Shown: positions 7,335-13,650 of the stretch, piece after piece
How positions within the stretch are numbered: position 1 is the first letter of the stretch
Layout of the letters: the number at the start of each line of letters is the position of its first letter
NCBI GenBank assembly: GCA_030590605.1
Contig: JAUUYB010000014.1
Location: forward strand, 1-14,630
Origin: Candidatus Woesearchaeota archaeon
GTDB taxonomy: Archaea > Nanobdellota > Nanobdellia > Woesearchaeales > JAUUYB01
Length of the DNA stretch: 14,630 nt
Direction of reading: 5' to 3'
Program-made: the position numbers and the translations under genes
The notes under the pieces: generated by a model
The model's database searches: none
The model's input: only the letters and a program-made list of their open reading frames with translations
Told to the model about the DNA's origin: nothing

Positions 7335-8471
7335 TTACAATTTCCCCGTCTCAAACCAAGTCTTATAAGGTTCGTTAGTATTTTCAATTTTCAATAGCAT
7401 AGGGAAATCGAACATCTTAAAATTACTATAATATACTGGTTCACCTATAAATTTGAAATTAATGTGAGTGTACATATCAAGGAGGCCAGGCATGACCACA
7501 TCATTGATGTCGCTAGAGGAGATATTATAGCTAGTGGAATTATTTTTTTTATCTTTAAGATCTATCTTCCAATCCTCAACCAGTAATCCTTGCTTTTTAA
7601 TCTTAGCATAAAGTGTCATCGCTTCTTTCGGATCACGGATCTCGGAAGCTGCTAATATTACTGCATAGTTTGCTTTCGGTTCTTTTCGGGTGGCATCCCT
7701 ATAGATCCGTCCCCAAATCATAGGGCCAACACCTTTTTGCCTATGAGCTCTCAACACCGTGGCGTTCCTTACCTGAACAAGATTTTGGTCAAATTCGACA
7801 AGTTTCTTGATATCATAGAACTCTTCAATCGGTAGACCAAGATCCGTCCCGAATGATTCTTTGTACTCTTCATCAGGTCTGCTTAACGATGTTGTACCTA
7901 CCCTTTTCCTTTGAGACACCGCGACATATATTTGAGTGCGATCCTGATAAAGATTTTCTCCTATTATCTTGATTCCTTTGGAGTATGGTAACTTGAGATG
8001 TTCTTCTGAGAAGACTGTGTTCTGGATAAGCAGAGCCTTTTCCATTTCTTCAGGCGTCCTTGCTTTGGTCACAAATGTCCCTCTATCTCTTGCTTTCAAC
8101 AGATCTTCAATCTTTTCCTTAAGTTCCTGCTTTTCATAGGGTTTTCCTGCATAATGATCGATAAGTTTCTCATTTATCCCTTGGCTGGCCACTAATGTAT
8201 CTGCATATGCTGTCAGCAGCATCCTTTGCGCGTTATCCGCTTCTTTATCTAAAACTCTCATGAAGTCAATGCCCTTCATACCAGGCATTACCTGGTCGAT
8301 GATATAGATATCAATGACTTTTCCTTCTTTATTGAGTTCTTCTCTAACTTCTAACGCTTCTTCTGCGCTTTCACATAGCTCAACGTGAAAATCGTTTTGG
8401 AGGTCTCGTTCTAACGAGTCGAGGACAGTTGGATCATCATCGACACATAAGATTATTCTCTTTTCAAGCAT
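7335..8471 (-). CDS. Response regulator with a FeeM/LuxI-like N-acyltransferase (GNAT) output domain
   Basis: 378 residues. The receiver domain (about 3-126) is complete: acidic pocket D11/D12, phospho-acceptor D59 in IIDQVMPG, T87 in LLTAYA and K110 in AGKP. The output domain (about 132-362) is not a DNA-binding domain. It follows the pattern of N-acyl amino acid synthases (FeeM type) and, more distantly, acyl-homoserine-lactone synthases: strand IYVAVSQRKRVGTTSL, then GLPIEEFYDIKKL, then the core VRNATVLRAHRQKGVG (234-249), and near the end FKFIGEPVYY...FPMLL (339-360), which matches the family's closing Y-x-x-x-x-F-x-x-x-G-x-P...PM-L pattern. Members transfer a fatty acyl group to an amino acid or homoserine lactone. 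It lies 27 bases after the kinase gene and 1 base before the radical SAM gene. No clear ribosome binding site is seen. The receiver call is certain; the output assignment is by motif pattern and could instead be another GNAT subfamily. Confidence 0.85.
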   Translation of the reverse strand: MLEKRIILCVDDDPTVLDSLERDLQNDFHVELCESAEEALEVREELNKEGKVIDIYIIDQVMPGMKGIDFMRVLDKEADNAQRMLLTAYADTLVASQGINEKLIDHYAGKPYEKQELKEKIEDLLKARDRGTFVTKARTPEEMEKALLIQNTVFSEEHLKLPYSKGIKIIGENLYQDRTQIYVAVSQRKRVGTTSLSRPDEEYKESFGTDLGLPIEEFYDIKKLVEFDQNLVQVRNATVLRAHRQKGVGPMIWGRIYRDATRKEPKANYAVILAASEIRDPKEAMTLYAKIKKQGLLVEDWKIDLKDKKNNSTSYNISSSDINDVVMPGLLDMYTHINFKFIGEPVYYSNFKMFDFPMLLKIENTNEPYKTWFETGKL

Positions 8472-8498
8472 TTTTAACTTAGTAGTGGTAACTCTTTC

Positions 8499-10877
8499 TT
8501 AAACTTTACTGTTTTCTACATTTTTTTTCGAGAGATATACCTCAAATGAGGTATCTCCTAGTCTAGAATAAACATCTATCTTCCCTCCATGCTTCTTCAC
8601 AGCATTTAGGCAATTCCCTAATCCCAGACCACTACCTTCTCCTTGATCCTTAGTCGTAAAAAATGGATCAAATATCTTTTCTTTGATATCTTCAGGAATT
8701 CCCTTCCCATTATCATTTACCATTACTATGATGTACTCAGGGGAATCCTTAACCGAAATTTTAACTTTCCCACCTTGATCAACAGCCTGGTGTGCGTTAT
8801 ATACTAAATTCATCCACACATCTCCAATTTCTGCAGGATATCCGGTTAGGATAGGTACTTCCTGATAATCTCTTTCAATTTGGATTCCTTTATCATTTAT
8901 TGTTTCTTTAAGTATTGTCAGGGTATCTTCAATCGATTGGATAACATCAACTTTACCTACTTTCCCTTGATCAAGATGAGAATGTCTCTTCAGAGCAGAT
9001 GTTACATCAAGGATTCGATTTGTGCTCGTCAACACAGTGTTTAGAATAGCGCCTATTTGGTATTCAGATTTCAGGCAAGAAAAAATATAGGAAAACGTCT
9101 CGGAATCATTCTTATCTAGAATCTGCTGCAGATCTGAGGGGTTTAGTCCCATCTTCACGCAGTCCTTTGCGAGAGAGTCAGCATCCTTTTTAACTACTTC
9201 TTCTAATAAAGGAATATACTCCTTTTTTCGTTGTCTGACCTCTCTGGTGGAAATTCTCTGATTCTCTAGGGCGAAGACATAACTTTTCTTTCCTATCGTT
9301 TTTATATCCTCAATAATCCGATCCTTTTCTGTGGGTGAATTCAAAGAGAGATGATTGGTCAACGTTTGGTAAACCTGATCCTTTTTCCTAAGCTCTTTTA
9401 TTACCTGTTCAGTCCCGCTCTTAACACCTGTCATTGGGTTATTAATTTCATGTGAGACTCCAGCAGTGACTTTTCCGAGACTTTTCAGTTTTGCATCCTG
9501 GACCAATTGGGCTTGTGCCTCACGTAAAGCTGCTGTCCTTGCCTCAACTATCAACTCGAGGTTCTCTCTAAGGTTCAACTCATTTGTATAAGCGACTTTT
9601 GCTAATTCAGCTTGTTTGATCGCTTCCAAGGTCCTGATCTGGAGTCTTGCTCTCTCTTCTTCTTTCCTGCCTATGCCTGTGAACCATTCAGCAAATGTCT
9701 TTTTTTGTACTTCTTCATCCTTGAACCCAGAATCGTCTCCTCCTTTTTGTGTGCTATAACAGAAGTCGACAAGTGTAGTTGGCAGGCCGTATTTCTCTCC
9801 TTTCCTGATGATGTGGTGGAACCTATCTGCCCGGTCTTCAACCACCAGATCGCCTATGACCAGATCTTTAGTCTTAAGACCTTCCTGAAGCTGTCCTTCA
9901 TTGAAAAAGTTAAGTTCAACATGGTGGGGGTCATATATCTCTCGTTCTTTAACGTATGAGTATTTCATCCCGAGCTTAGAAATTGGGTGTATAGAACAGG
10001 GTTCCACCACTTTCTGGAATGCAACCTGCCGGGATATGACGTCTCCATTGATAGTCACTTCTCCATCCAGATTCCTTTCGACTTTCCAACCCATATATGC
10101 ATAATCTCTGCTAAGGACAGTCATCAGATCCTCTTCAAAATACTGAACGTGAGCTTTAGCGAAATCTTTCTTCTTACGTTTAGCGAGACCTGAGATGATC
10201 GATATGACCCACCATTTATGATCTATAGGGATATCTCCCTTGAAATTGTCAAAATATTTCATATTGAATCTGCTAGTACGTTTCTTACCCTCTTTTTCAG
10301 TTGAGAGATATTGGATGATCAGATCATAATTTGCCTTCCTTGTCTCATTCGGCAGGAGTTCATATGCCACTTGCACTGAAGATACCTTAAGCAGAACGTC
10401 AACCATATCCAAGACAGTTTTCATGAAACCTGAATAGAGACCATGCTGCATGAACTGCCGAGGATTCGGGTCACCGGTCTTTTCTTTTACTATCTCCTGC
10501 ATCCGGATGAATGCGCCGAGATCGGTCCAGTTCGATGTATCCATCAGATAGGTTTCTGAAAAACGTGAATCGTGCTGTTGAATTCCGGTTACAATGTCTG
10601 ATTTGATGTCTACACCCTGGGATTTGAATGAGTCTATCATACCTCTGAAATTGATACAGGAGGTCTGTCTGTAGGGTTCAAGATCAGTCACCCAGGTGGG
10701 TATGAGCAGATCCACTAGGTTCTCATCTACCCGTTTCCCTCCAAATCTGAGAGCAGTGGAATTTTCGAATTCCATGATGGGCTTGTCTGACTCGATCTGT
10801 TGGATGATAGCATTCCTGTCGAGATGAGGGTTCTCTTTTTCGAGTTTTTTTACTACATCCTCTAATTCGATGATCAT
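8499..10877 (-). CDS. Soluble sensor histidine kinase with a bacterial-type kinase module
   Basis: 792 residues from the leaderless ATG at 10877; a GTG at 10883 is the alternative. No membrane segment is visible, so it senses in the cytoplasm. Residues 1 to about 400 are a sensory region I cannot name; it contains IPTWV, SNWTDLGAFIR and EKTGDPN. A coiled coil follows (about 404-466). The kinase core has the H-box SHEINNP with H476, N-box NLVYNA with N694, G1 D722 in NDNGKG, F-box FDPFFTTK and G2 GSGLGLG (748-754). All catalytic motifs are intact. Between H476 and N694 there are about 100 extra residues including STREVRQRKKEY; I recall a similar insert in a family of bacterial hybrid-type kinases. 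The partner is almost certainly the response regulator encoded 27 bases downstream. GC is about 52% in the sensory half but 32-42% in the kinase half, suggesting a fusion. Confidence 0.92.
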   Translation of the reverse strand: MIIELEDVVKKLEKENPHLDRNAIIQQIESDKPIMEFENSTALRFGGKRVDENLVDLLIPTWVTDLEPYRQTSCINFRGMIDSFKSQGVDIKSDIVTGIQQHDSRFSETYLMDTSNWTDLGAFIRMQEIVKEKTGDPNPRQFMQHGLYSGFMKTVLDMVDVLLKVSSVQVAYELLPNETRKANYDLIIQYLSTEKEGKKRTSRFNMKYFDNFKGDIPIDHKWWVISIISGLAKRKKKDFAKAHVQYFEEDLMTVLSRDYAYMGWKVERNLDGEVTINGDVISRQVAFQKVVEPCSIHPISKLGMKYSYVKEREIYDPHHVELNFFNEGQLQEGLKTKDLVIGDLVVEDRADRFHHIIRKGEKYGLPTTLVDFCYSTQKGGDDSGFKDEEVQKKTFAEWFTGIGRKEEERARLQIRTLEAIKQAELAKVAYTNELNLRENLELIVEARTAALREAQAQLVQDAKLKSLGKVTAGVSHEINNPMTGVKSGTEQVIKELRKKDQVYQTLTNHLSLNSPTEKDRIIEDIKTIGKKSYVFALENQRISTREVRQRKKEYIPLLEEVVKKDADSLAKDCVKMGLNPSDLQQILDKNDSETFSYIFSCLKSEYQIGAILNTVLTSTNRILDVTSALKRHSHLDQGKVGKVDVIQSIEDTLTILKETINDKGIQIERDYQEVPILTGYPAEIGDVWMNLVYNAHQAVDQGGKVKISVKDSPEYIIVMVNDNGKGIPEDIKEKIFDPFFTTKDQGEGSGLGLGNCLNAVKKHGGKIDVYSRLGDTSFEVYLSKKNVENSKV

Positions 10878-10898
10878 GGACACGTCTATTGACTCAGA

Positions 10899-10915
10899 CT
10901 TAATATACTTTTCGC
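10899..10915 (-). promoter_or_regulatory. BRE/TATA promoter of the kinase operon (leaderless)
   Basis: On the minus strand, GCGAAAA is followed by GTATATTA (10908-10901). The TATA centre is about 27 bases before the ATG at 10877, so transcription should start at or within a few bases of the start codon. The element closely resembles the divergent plsC-like promoter. Confidence 0.65.
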
Positions 10916-10936
10916 TACTTTGTAACTATAAAGTGG
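10915..10936. promoter_or_regulatory. Inverted repeat between divergent promoters, possible operator
   Basis: CTACTTT (10915-10921) and AAAGTGG (10930-10936) form an imperfect inverted repeat around an 8-base spacer, with one T-G mismatch. It sits midway between the two divergent TATA boxes. That is where a dimeric regulator could control both genes. It also contains a weak TATA-like ACTATAAAG, so chance is not excluded. Confidence 0.3.
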
Positions 10937-10948
10937 TAATAACTCTGG

Positions 10949-10965
10949 GCGAAACGTTAATATAC
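10949..10965 (+). promoter_or_regulatory. BRE/TATA promoter of the plsC-like gene (leaderless)
   Basis: GCGAAAC (BRE-like) is followed by GTTAATATAC (10956-10965). The TATA centre is about 26 bases before the ATG at 10987, which fits a leaderless transcript. This excludes the upstream in-frame ATG at 10870, which would lie before the promoter and inside the kinase gene. Confidence 0.65.
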
Positions 10966-10986
10966 GCTCATATCTCCGATATCCTG

Positions 10987-11766
10987 ATGGCAATTGTCAG
11001 GAAGATGTGGGATATCCTTGGGAGATTGTACATCGAATTCACGCTGTTCTTCATAATCATCATCGTCTTATTCATCTCTGTGCCATTCTCCTGGTTATCG
11101 CGCAACAGGACCAACCATTTCAGGAAATGGGCAAAGATAGGCCTAAAATTAGGGTTTTTCCTGACAGGGATACGGATAAAGATCGAAGGATGGGAGCGTA
11201 TACCTGGTGGCCCGATAGTCTTCGCATCTAACCATAGGAGCCTGCTTGATACCCTTTCGATACTTACACTTTTCAACAGACCATTCTTCGTCATCACTGA
11301 GCCGCTTGGAGCGATGCCTAATTTCTTCATACAGCGATGGACAGAGAACCTCGGGTTCATACCTATCATCAGGGATGAGACTGACCAGAAACTGCATAAG
11401 GTGGGGATGAGCAGACATTATGTCGTACCTTTGTGCGTCGATCGGGTGAAAAAAGGGGAATCCATCGTGATCTACCCTGAAGCGCACCATGAGAGAAGGA
11501 AAGGGCTGCTGAAATTCAAGACAGGAGCTATCAGGATAGCTCTTGAAGCAAGAACCCCGGTCATACCAGTCGCGCTTACAGGAACCGAGAAGGTAGTCAC
11601 TCCTGATCATTTCAAAATCCATCACGGAAACGTGCATGTGCGAATCGGGGAACCGATGGAGCTGAAGCGGTTCTATGGCAAGCAAAAAGATAAGAAACTC
11701 GTCAAGAAGCTTACACAGGAACTAAAGAAACAGATAGGAAACCTGATCCCCAATCATTTGAAATAA
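10987..11766 (+). CDS. PlsC-like glycerophosphate acyltransferase family, membrane-anchored
   Basis: 259 residues. A membrane segment (about 15-37, rich in F and I) precedes the acyltransferase domain. Motif I is NHRSLLD (82-88), with the catalytic H83 and D88 in the HX4D arrangement. Motif III is YPEAHHER (163-170), where the family usually has FPEGTR; the glutamate is kept but the glycine and threonine are not. Motif IV is VIPVALTG. Bacterial relatives acylate lysophosphatidic acid. Archaeal membranes are mostly ether-linked, so the substrate here is uncertain. Start 10987 is chosen from the promoter position; it removes 39 upstream codons that overlap the kinase gene. The gene diverges from the kinase operon with a shared 109-base region, and converges on the alpha/beta hydrolase gene, overlapping it by 13 bases. 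The HAD-IB phosphatase nearby belongs to a group that is sometimes fused to PlsC in bacteria. Confidence 0.85.
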   Translation: MAIVRKMWDILGRLYIEFTLFFIIIIVLFISVPFSWLSRNRTNHFRKWAKIGLKLGFFLTGIRIKIEGWERIPGGPIVFASNHRSLLDTLSILTLFNRPFFVITEPLGAMPNFFIQRWTENLGFIPIIRDETDQKLHKVGMSRHYVVPLCVDRVKKGESIVIYPEAHHERRKGLLKFKTGAIRIALEARTPVIPVALTGTEKVVTPDHFKIHHGNVHVRIGEPMELKRFYGKQKDKKLVKKLTQELKKQIGNLIPNHLK

Positions 11767-12689
11767 TCTATTACTATTTTAATCCGATTATATATATCCG
11801 TGTTGTTGTATGAGAATGCGAATTCTCTTTCAGGACGTTTATTAAACCTATGAGAGAGATTTGGAATCACTTCGATATGCATACCTCTATCCTGAGCTGC
11901 TTCTCCGAATTCAGCGTATTCTCCATTCAGTTTTTTTTTGATCCCTAACCTTGAATCTTTCCCCCCATAATAGAACCTGGGCGGGATTTCCAATCCTTTG
12001 ACATTCACTTCATCAATGATATCGATCAAGTTCGGCATGTTGGCCATGGTCTCATTAAAAGCAGGTACATCATCCAGCCGAAGAGCAACAAGTTTAGGAT
12101 CAGCTAGAAATTTTTTTAGATTGAGAGACCTATGATGTGAGACTATCTGATCTCTAGAATGGGCGTTTCCTGCCCATCTTATGCAGCTATATCCCCAAGC
12201 CAAATAATTTGTAAATATTGTCGGAATCAACCCTCCTGCTTTTTTTAATTCAACCGGTGCAGCAAAAGAGATGAATGCGTCATAGGGAGATAGAAGGTCC
12301 TGGCAAGCCAGGGCACCGATCATACCGCCAAAACTATGACCAAGAAGTATAAGAGAATCCAGACCTAACTCTTCCTTCCATTCTCTCGCACTTGACAAAG
12401 CATCGTTTACTGATAAATCAATGTCGACACTTCCACCAGAATCTCCATGAGCCCTATTGTCCATCACTCTAATATTAATGTCCGGGTTTTCCTCAAAAAC
12501 AGGGTAGAAAGATTCTCTTGGAACAGTCAAGCCCGGTTTGATATCAAGGCCTACCCTGGAATCAGTCTTTTGTTCTGTCCCTATAAGTATCTTGCCGTCT
12601 TCTGTCTTGTATCGTCTATTAAAATCAATATTGTTAGGAATAGCACTTACATATTTCCTGAATATATCCTTATGATACTCGAGATCCAT
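11754..12689 (-). CDS. Alpha/beta hydrolase, lysophospholipase/esterase-like
   Basis: 311 residues, cytoplasmic, no signal peptide. The alpha/beta-hydrolase fold is shown by DNRAHGDSGG (77-86, the R-G-H-G-x-S region), the nucleophile elbow GHSFGG with S119, a likely acid D245 in YYGGKDSRLG, and a likely catalytic H280 in NLSHRF. The layout is that of monoacylglycerol lipase/lysophospholipase relatives, but the substrate cannot be fixed; other esterases or acyl-transferring hydrolases are possible. The start ATG has a good Shine-Dalgarno site and its own promoter in the gap after the HAD gene. The 3' end overlaps the convergent plsC-like gene by 13 bases. Placement beside an acyltransferase and a HAD-IB phosphatase suggests acyl-lipid turnover, which is inference. 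Confidence 0.85.
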   Translation of the reverse strand: MDLEYHKDIFRKYVSAIPNNIDFNRRYKTEDGKILIGTEQKTDSRVGLDIKPGLTVPRESFYPVFEENPDINIRVMDNRAHGDSGGSVDIDLSVNDALSSAREWKEELGLDSLILLGHSFGGMIGALACQDLLSPYDAFISFAAPVELKKAGGLIPTIFTNYLAWGYSCIRWAGNAHSRDQIVSHHRSLNLKKFLADPKLVALRLDDVPAFNETMANMPNLIDIIDEVNVKGLEIPPRFYYGGKDSRLGIKKKLNGEYAEFGEAAQDRGMHIEVIPNLSHRFNKRPEREFAFSYNNTDIYNRIKIVIDYFK

Positions 12690-12695
12690 GACTTA

Positions 12696-12701
12696 ATCAC
12701 C
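12696..12701 (-). promoter_or_regulatory. Shine-Dalgarno site of the alpha/beta hydrolase gene
   Basis: GGTGAT on the minus strand lies 6 bases before the ATG at 12689 and fixes that start. A second GAGGTG-like stretch lies further upstream (12714-12709) and has no well-placed start codon. Confidence 0.65.
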
Positions 12702-12740
12702 GTCTATGCACCTCTTTGAATGTCGACTAAATGACTGCAG

Positions 12741-12748
12741 TATTTAAT
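12741..12748 (-). promoter_or_regulatory. TATA element of the alpha/beta hydrolase gene
   Basis: ATTAAATA on the minus strand, preceded by A-rich sequence (AATAAAG), lies in the 76-base gap between the HAD stop and the hydrolase start. The predicted transcript start near 12719 gives a leader of about 30 bases that contains the Shine-Dalgarno site. Confidence 0.45.
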
Positions 12749-12765
12749 CTTTATTATTCTGTTAA

Positions 12766-13407
12766 CTAATCCAGGATGTCCCATCTGTGTTCTTTGGCGT
12801 ATCTACGCAGTTTCCTGTCTGGGTTAACTGCGACAGGATGGCCGATATACTTGAGAGTTGGGAGATCTGAACTGGAGTCTGAATAGAAATAGCTATCCTT
12901 TATTGATATCTTATTTTTTTTACAGTATTTTGCGAGAAGCAGTTTCTTATTTTCTCCGTAGCAGATGTCCATGACTTCTCCTGTCAATTTTCCATCCTTC
13001 TCGTCTAGTCTTGAAGATATGACATTATCTGCACCCAGGTGTTCAGCCAGAGGTTCGATCAGACGTCCGATAGCGTTTGTCAGAAGTATTATACTGTATC
13101 CGGATTTCTTTTTTTTTCTAAGCTCTTTTTCAATATCTGTATATATCCTCTCTCGTACGATCCCGAAATTCTGCTTGACCCGGTCTTTCTCTGTCTTTAC
13201 GTCCATCCCCTTCAGAAATGACAGCATTGTTTTGGCGAGTTTTTCATATGTGAGGAAATTCATTTTGTGGAGGAAGGCGAGATAGCTGATCCTGAGCATA
13301 GATCTGAGAGGTATCATGCCTATCTTCCTGTAAAGTTTTGCGTAGAGAATAGATACATTTCCTCGGACAAGAGTGTTGTCGACGTCGAAAAATGCTGCTT
13401 TTTTCAT
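12766..13407 (-). CDS. HAD-IB family phosphatase (SerB-like)
   Basis: 213 residues, cytoplasmic. HAD motifs are complete: motif I FFDVDNT with nucleophile D8 and acid/base D10, motif II LLTNA with T110, motif III lysine at K154 or K155 in GENKKLLL, and motif IV YSDSSSDLPTL with D177 and D181. Between motifs I and II lies a helical cap of the C1 type (about residues 16-100), as in the IB subfamily that includes phosphoserine phosphatase and the group often annotated HAD-SF-IB-hyp1. These enzymes hydrolyse phosphomonoesters through an aspartyl phosphate. The cap is too divergent to assume phosphoserine. In bacteria HAD-IB domains are found fused to PlsC-type acyltransferases, so the nearby plsC-like gene makes a lipid phosphate a reasonable guess. 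The ATG is about 26 bases after a TATA box, so the gene is probably leaderless. Confidence 0.88.
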   Translation of the reverse strand: MKKAAFFDVDNTLVRGNVSILYAKLYRKIGMIPLRSMLRISYLAFLHKMNFLTYEKLAKTMLSFLKGMDVKTEKDRVKQNFGIVRERIYTDIEKELRKKKKSGYSIILLTNAIGRLIEPLAEHLGADNVISSRLDEKDGKLTGEVMDICYGENKKLLLAKYCKKNKISIKDSYFYSDSSSDLPTLKYIGHPVAVNPDRKLRRYAKEHRWDILD

Positions 13408-13429
13408 TCATGTTGCTTGTATATCATAT

Positions 13430-13438
13430 ATATTTAAA
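13430..13438 (-). promoter_or_regulatory. TATA promoter of the HAD-IB gene (leaderless)
   Basis: TTTAAATAT on the minus strand, continuing into a TA-rich run, has its centre about 26 bases before the ATG at 13407. No Shine-Dalgarno site precedes the start. Confidence 0.6.
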
Positions 13439-13473
13439 CATTTCCGAATGTATTTACTATTTTAGAAGAGTAA

Positions 13474-13492
13474 CAAAAGAAACTATTATATA
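13474..13492 (+). promoter_or_regulatory. Distal BRE/TATA-like promoter element
   Basis: AAAAGAAAC followed by TATTATATA looks like a good archaeal promoter. It lies over 200 bases before the next start codon. A transcript would begin near 13515 and contain the hairpin at 13549-13573. It could give a long leader for the winged-helix gene or a separate RNA. Confidence 0.4.
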
Positions 13493-13548
13493 CTTGATGC
13501 TCTCCCTCCCTTTTTATTAGGGGGATATAGGCAGTATAAGTTTCGAAA

Positions 13549-13573
13549 ATAGGTTACACTTGTATTAGCCTAT
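13549..13573 (+). other. Hairpin in the intergenic region
   Basis: ATAGGTTA (13549-13556) pairs fully with TAGCCTAT (13566-13573), including one G-U pair, around a 9-base loop. No T-tract follows, so it is not a terminator. It would lie inside a transcript from the distal promoter. As DNA it could be an operator. Confidence 0.4.
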
Positions 13574-13621
13574 CATTGAACAATATCGAGTTTGGCGACT
13601 GAGCCTTTAAGAATAGGAATG

Positions 13622-13629
13622 TTTAAATA
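13622..13629 (+). promoter_or_regulatory. Second TATA-like element before the winged-helix gene
   Basis: TTTAAATA preceded by AGGAATG. A transcript from here would start near 13651, overlapping the proximal promoter. It may be an alternative promoter or only AT-rich sequence. Confidence 0.25.
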
Positions 13630-13650
13630 CTATATTGAATTATCACTATT

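Noticed and set aside
7334..7387. Upstream ATG for the radical SAM gene
   Set aside because: It overlaps the response regulator by 53 bases and adds no domain-like sequence; the ATG at 7333 follows the regulator stop by one base.
10870..10986. N-terminal extension of the plsC-like gene from ATG 10870
   Set aside because: It would overlap the kinase start and lie before the promoter at 10949-10965.
11149..11685. 178-residue ORF on the minus strand inside the plsC-like gene
   Set aside because: Shadow of a well-supported acyltransferase frame, with no recognisable motif and no promoter.
13506..13524. CTCCC/GGGGG hairpin in the intergenic region
   Set aside because: Only five pairs including a G-T, and it would fall largely before the predicted transcript start.
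13494..13602. Possible box C/D guide RNA (TGATG near 13495, CTGA at 13599)
   Set aside because: Boxes are imperfect and over 100 bases apart, with no internal C'/D' pair; archaeal C/D RNAs are usually about 60 bases.
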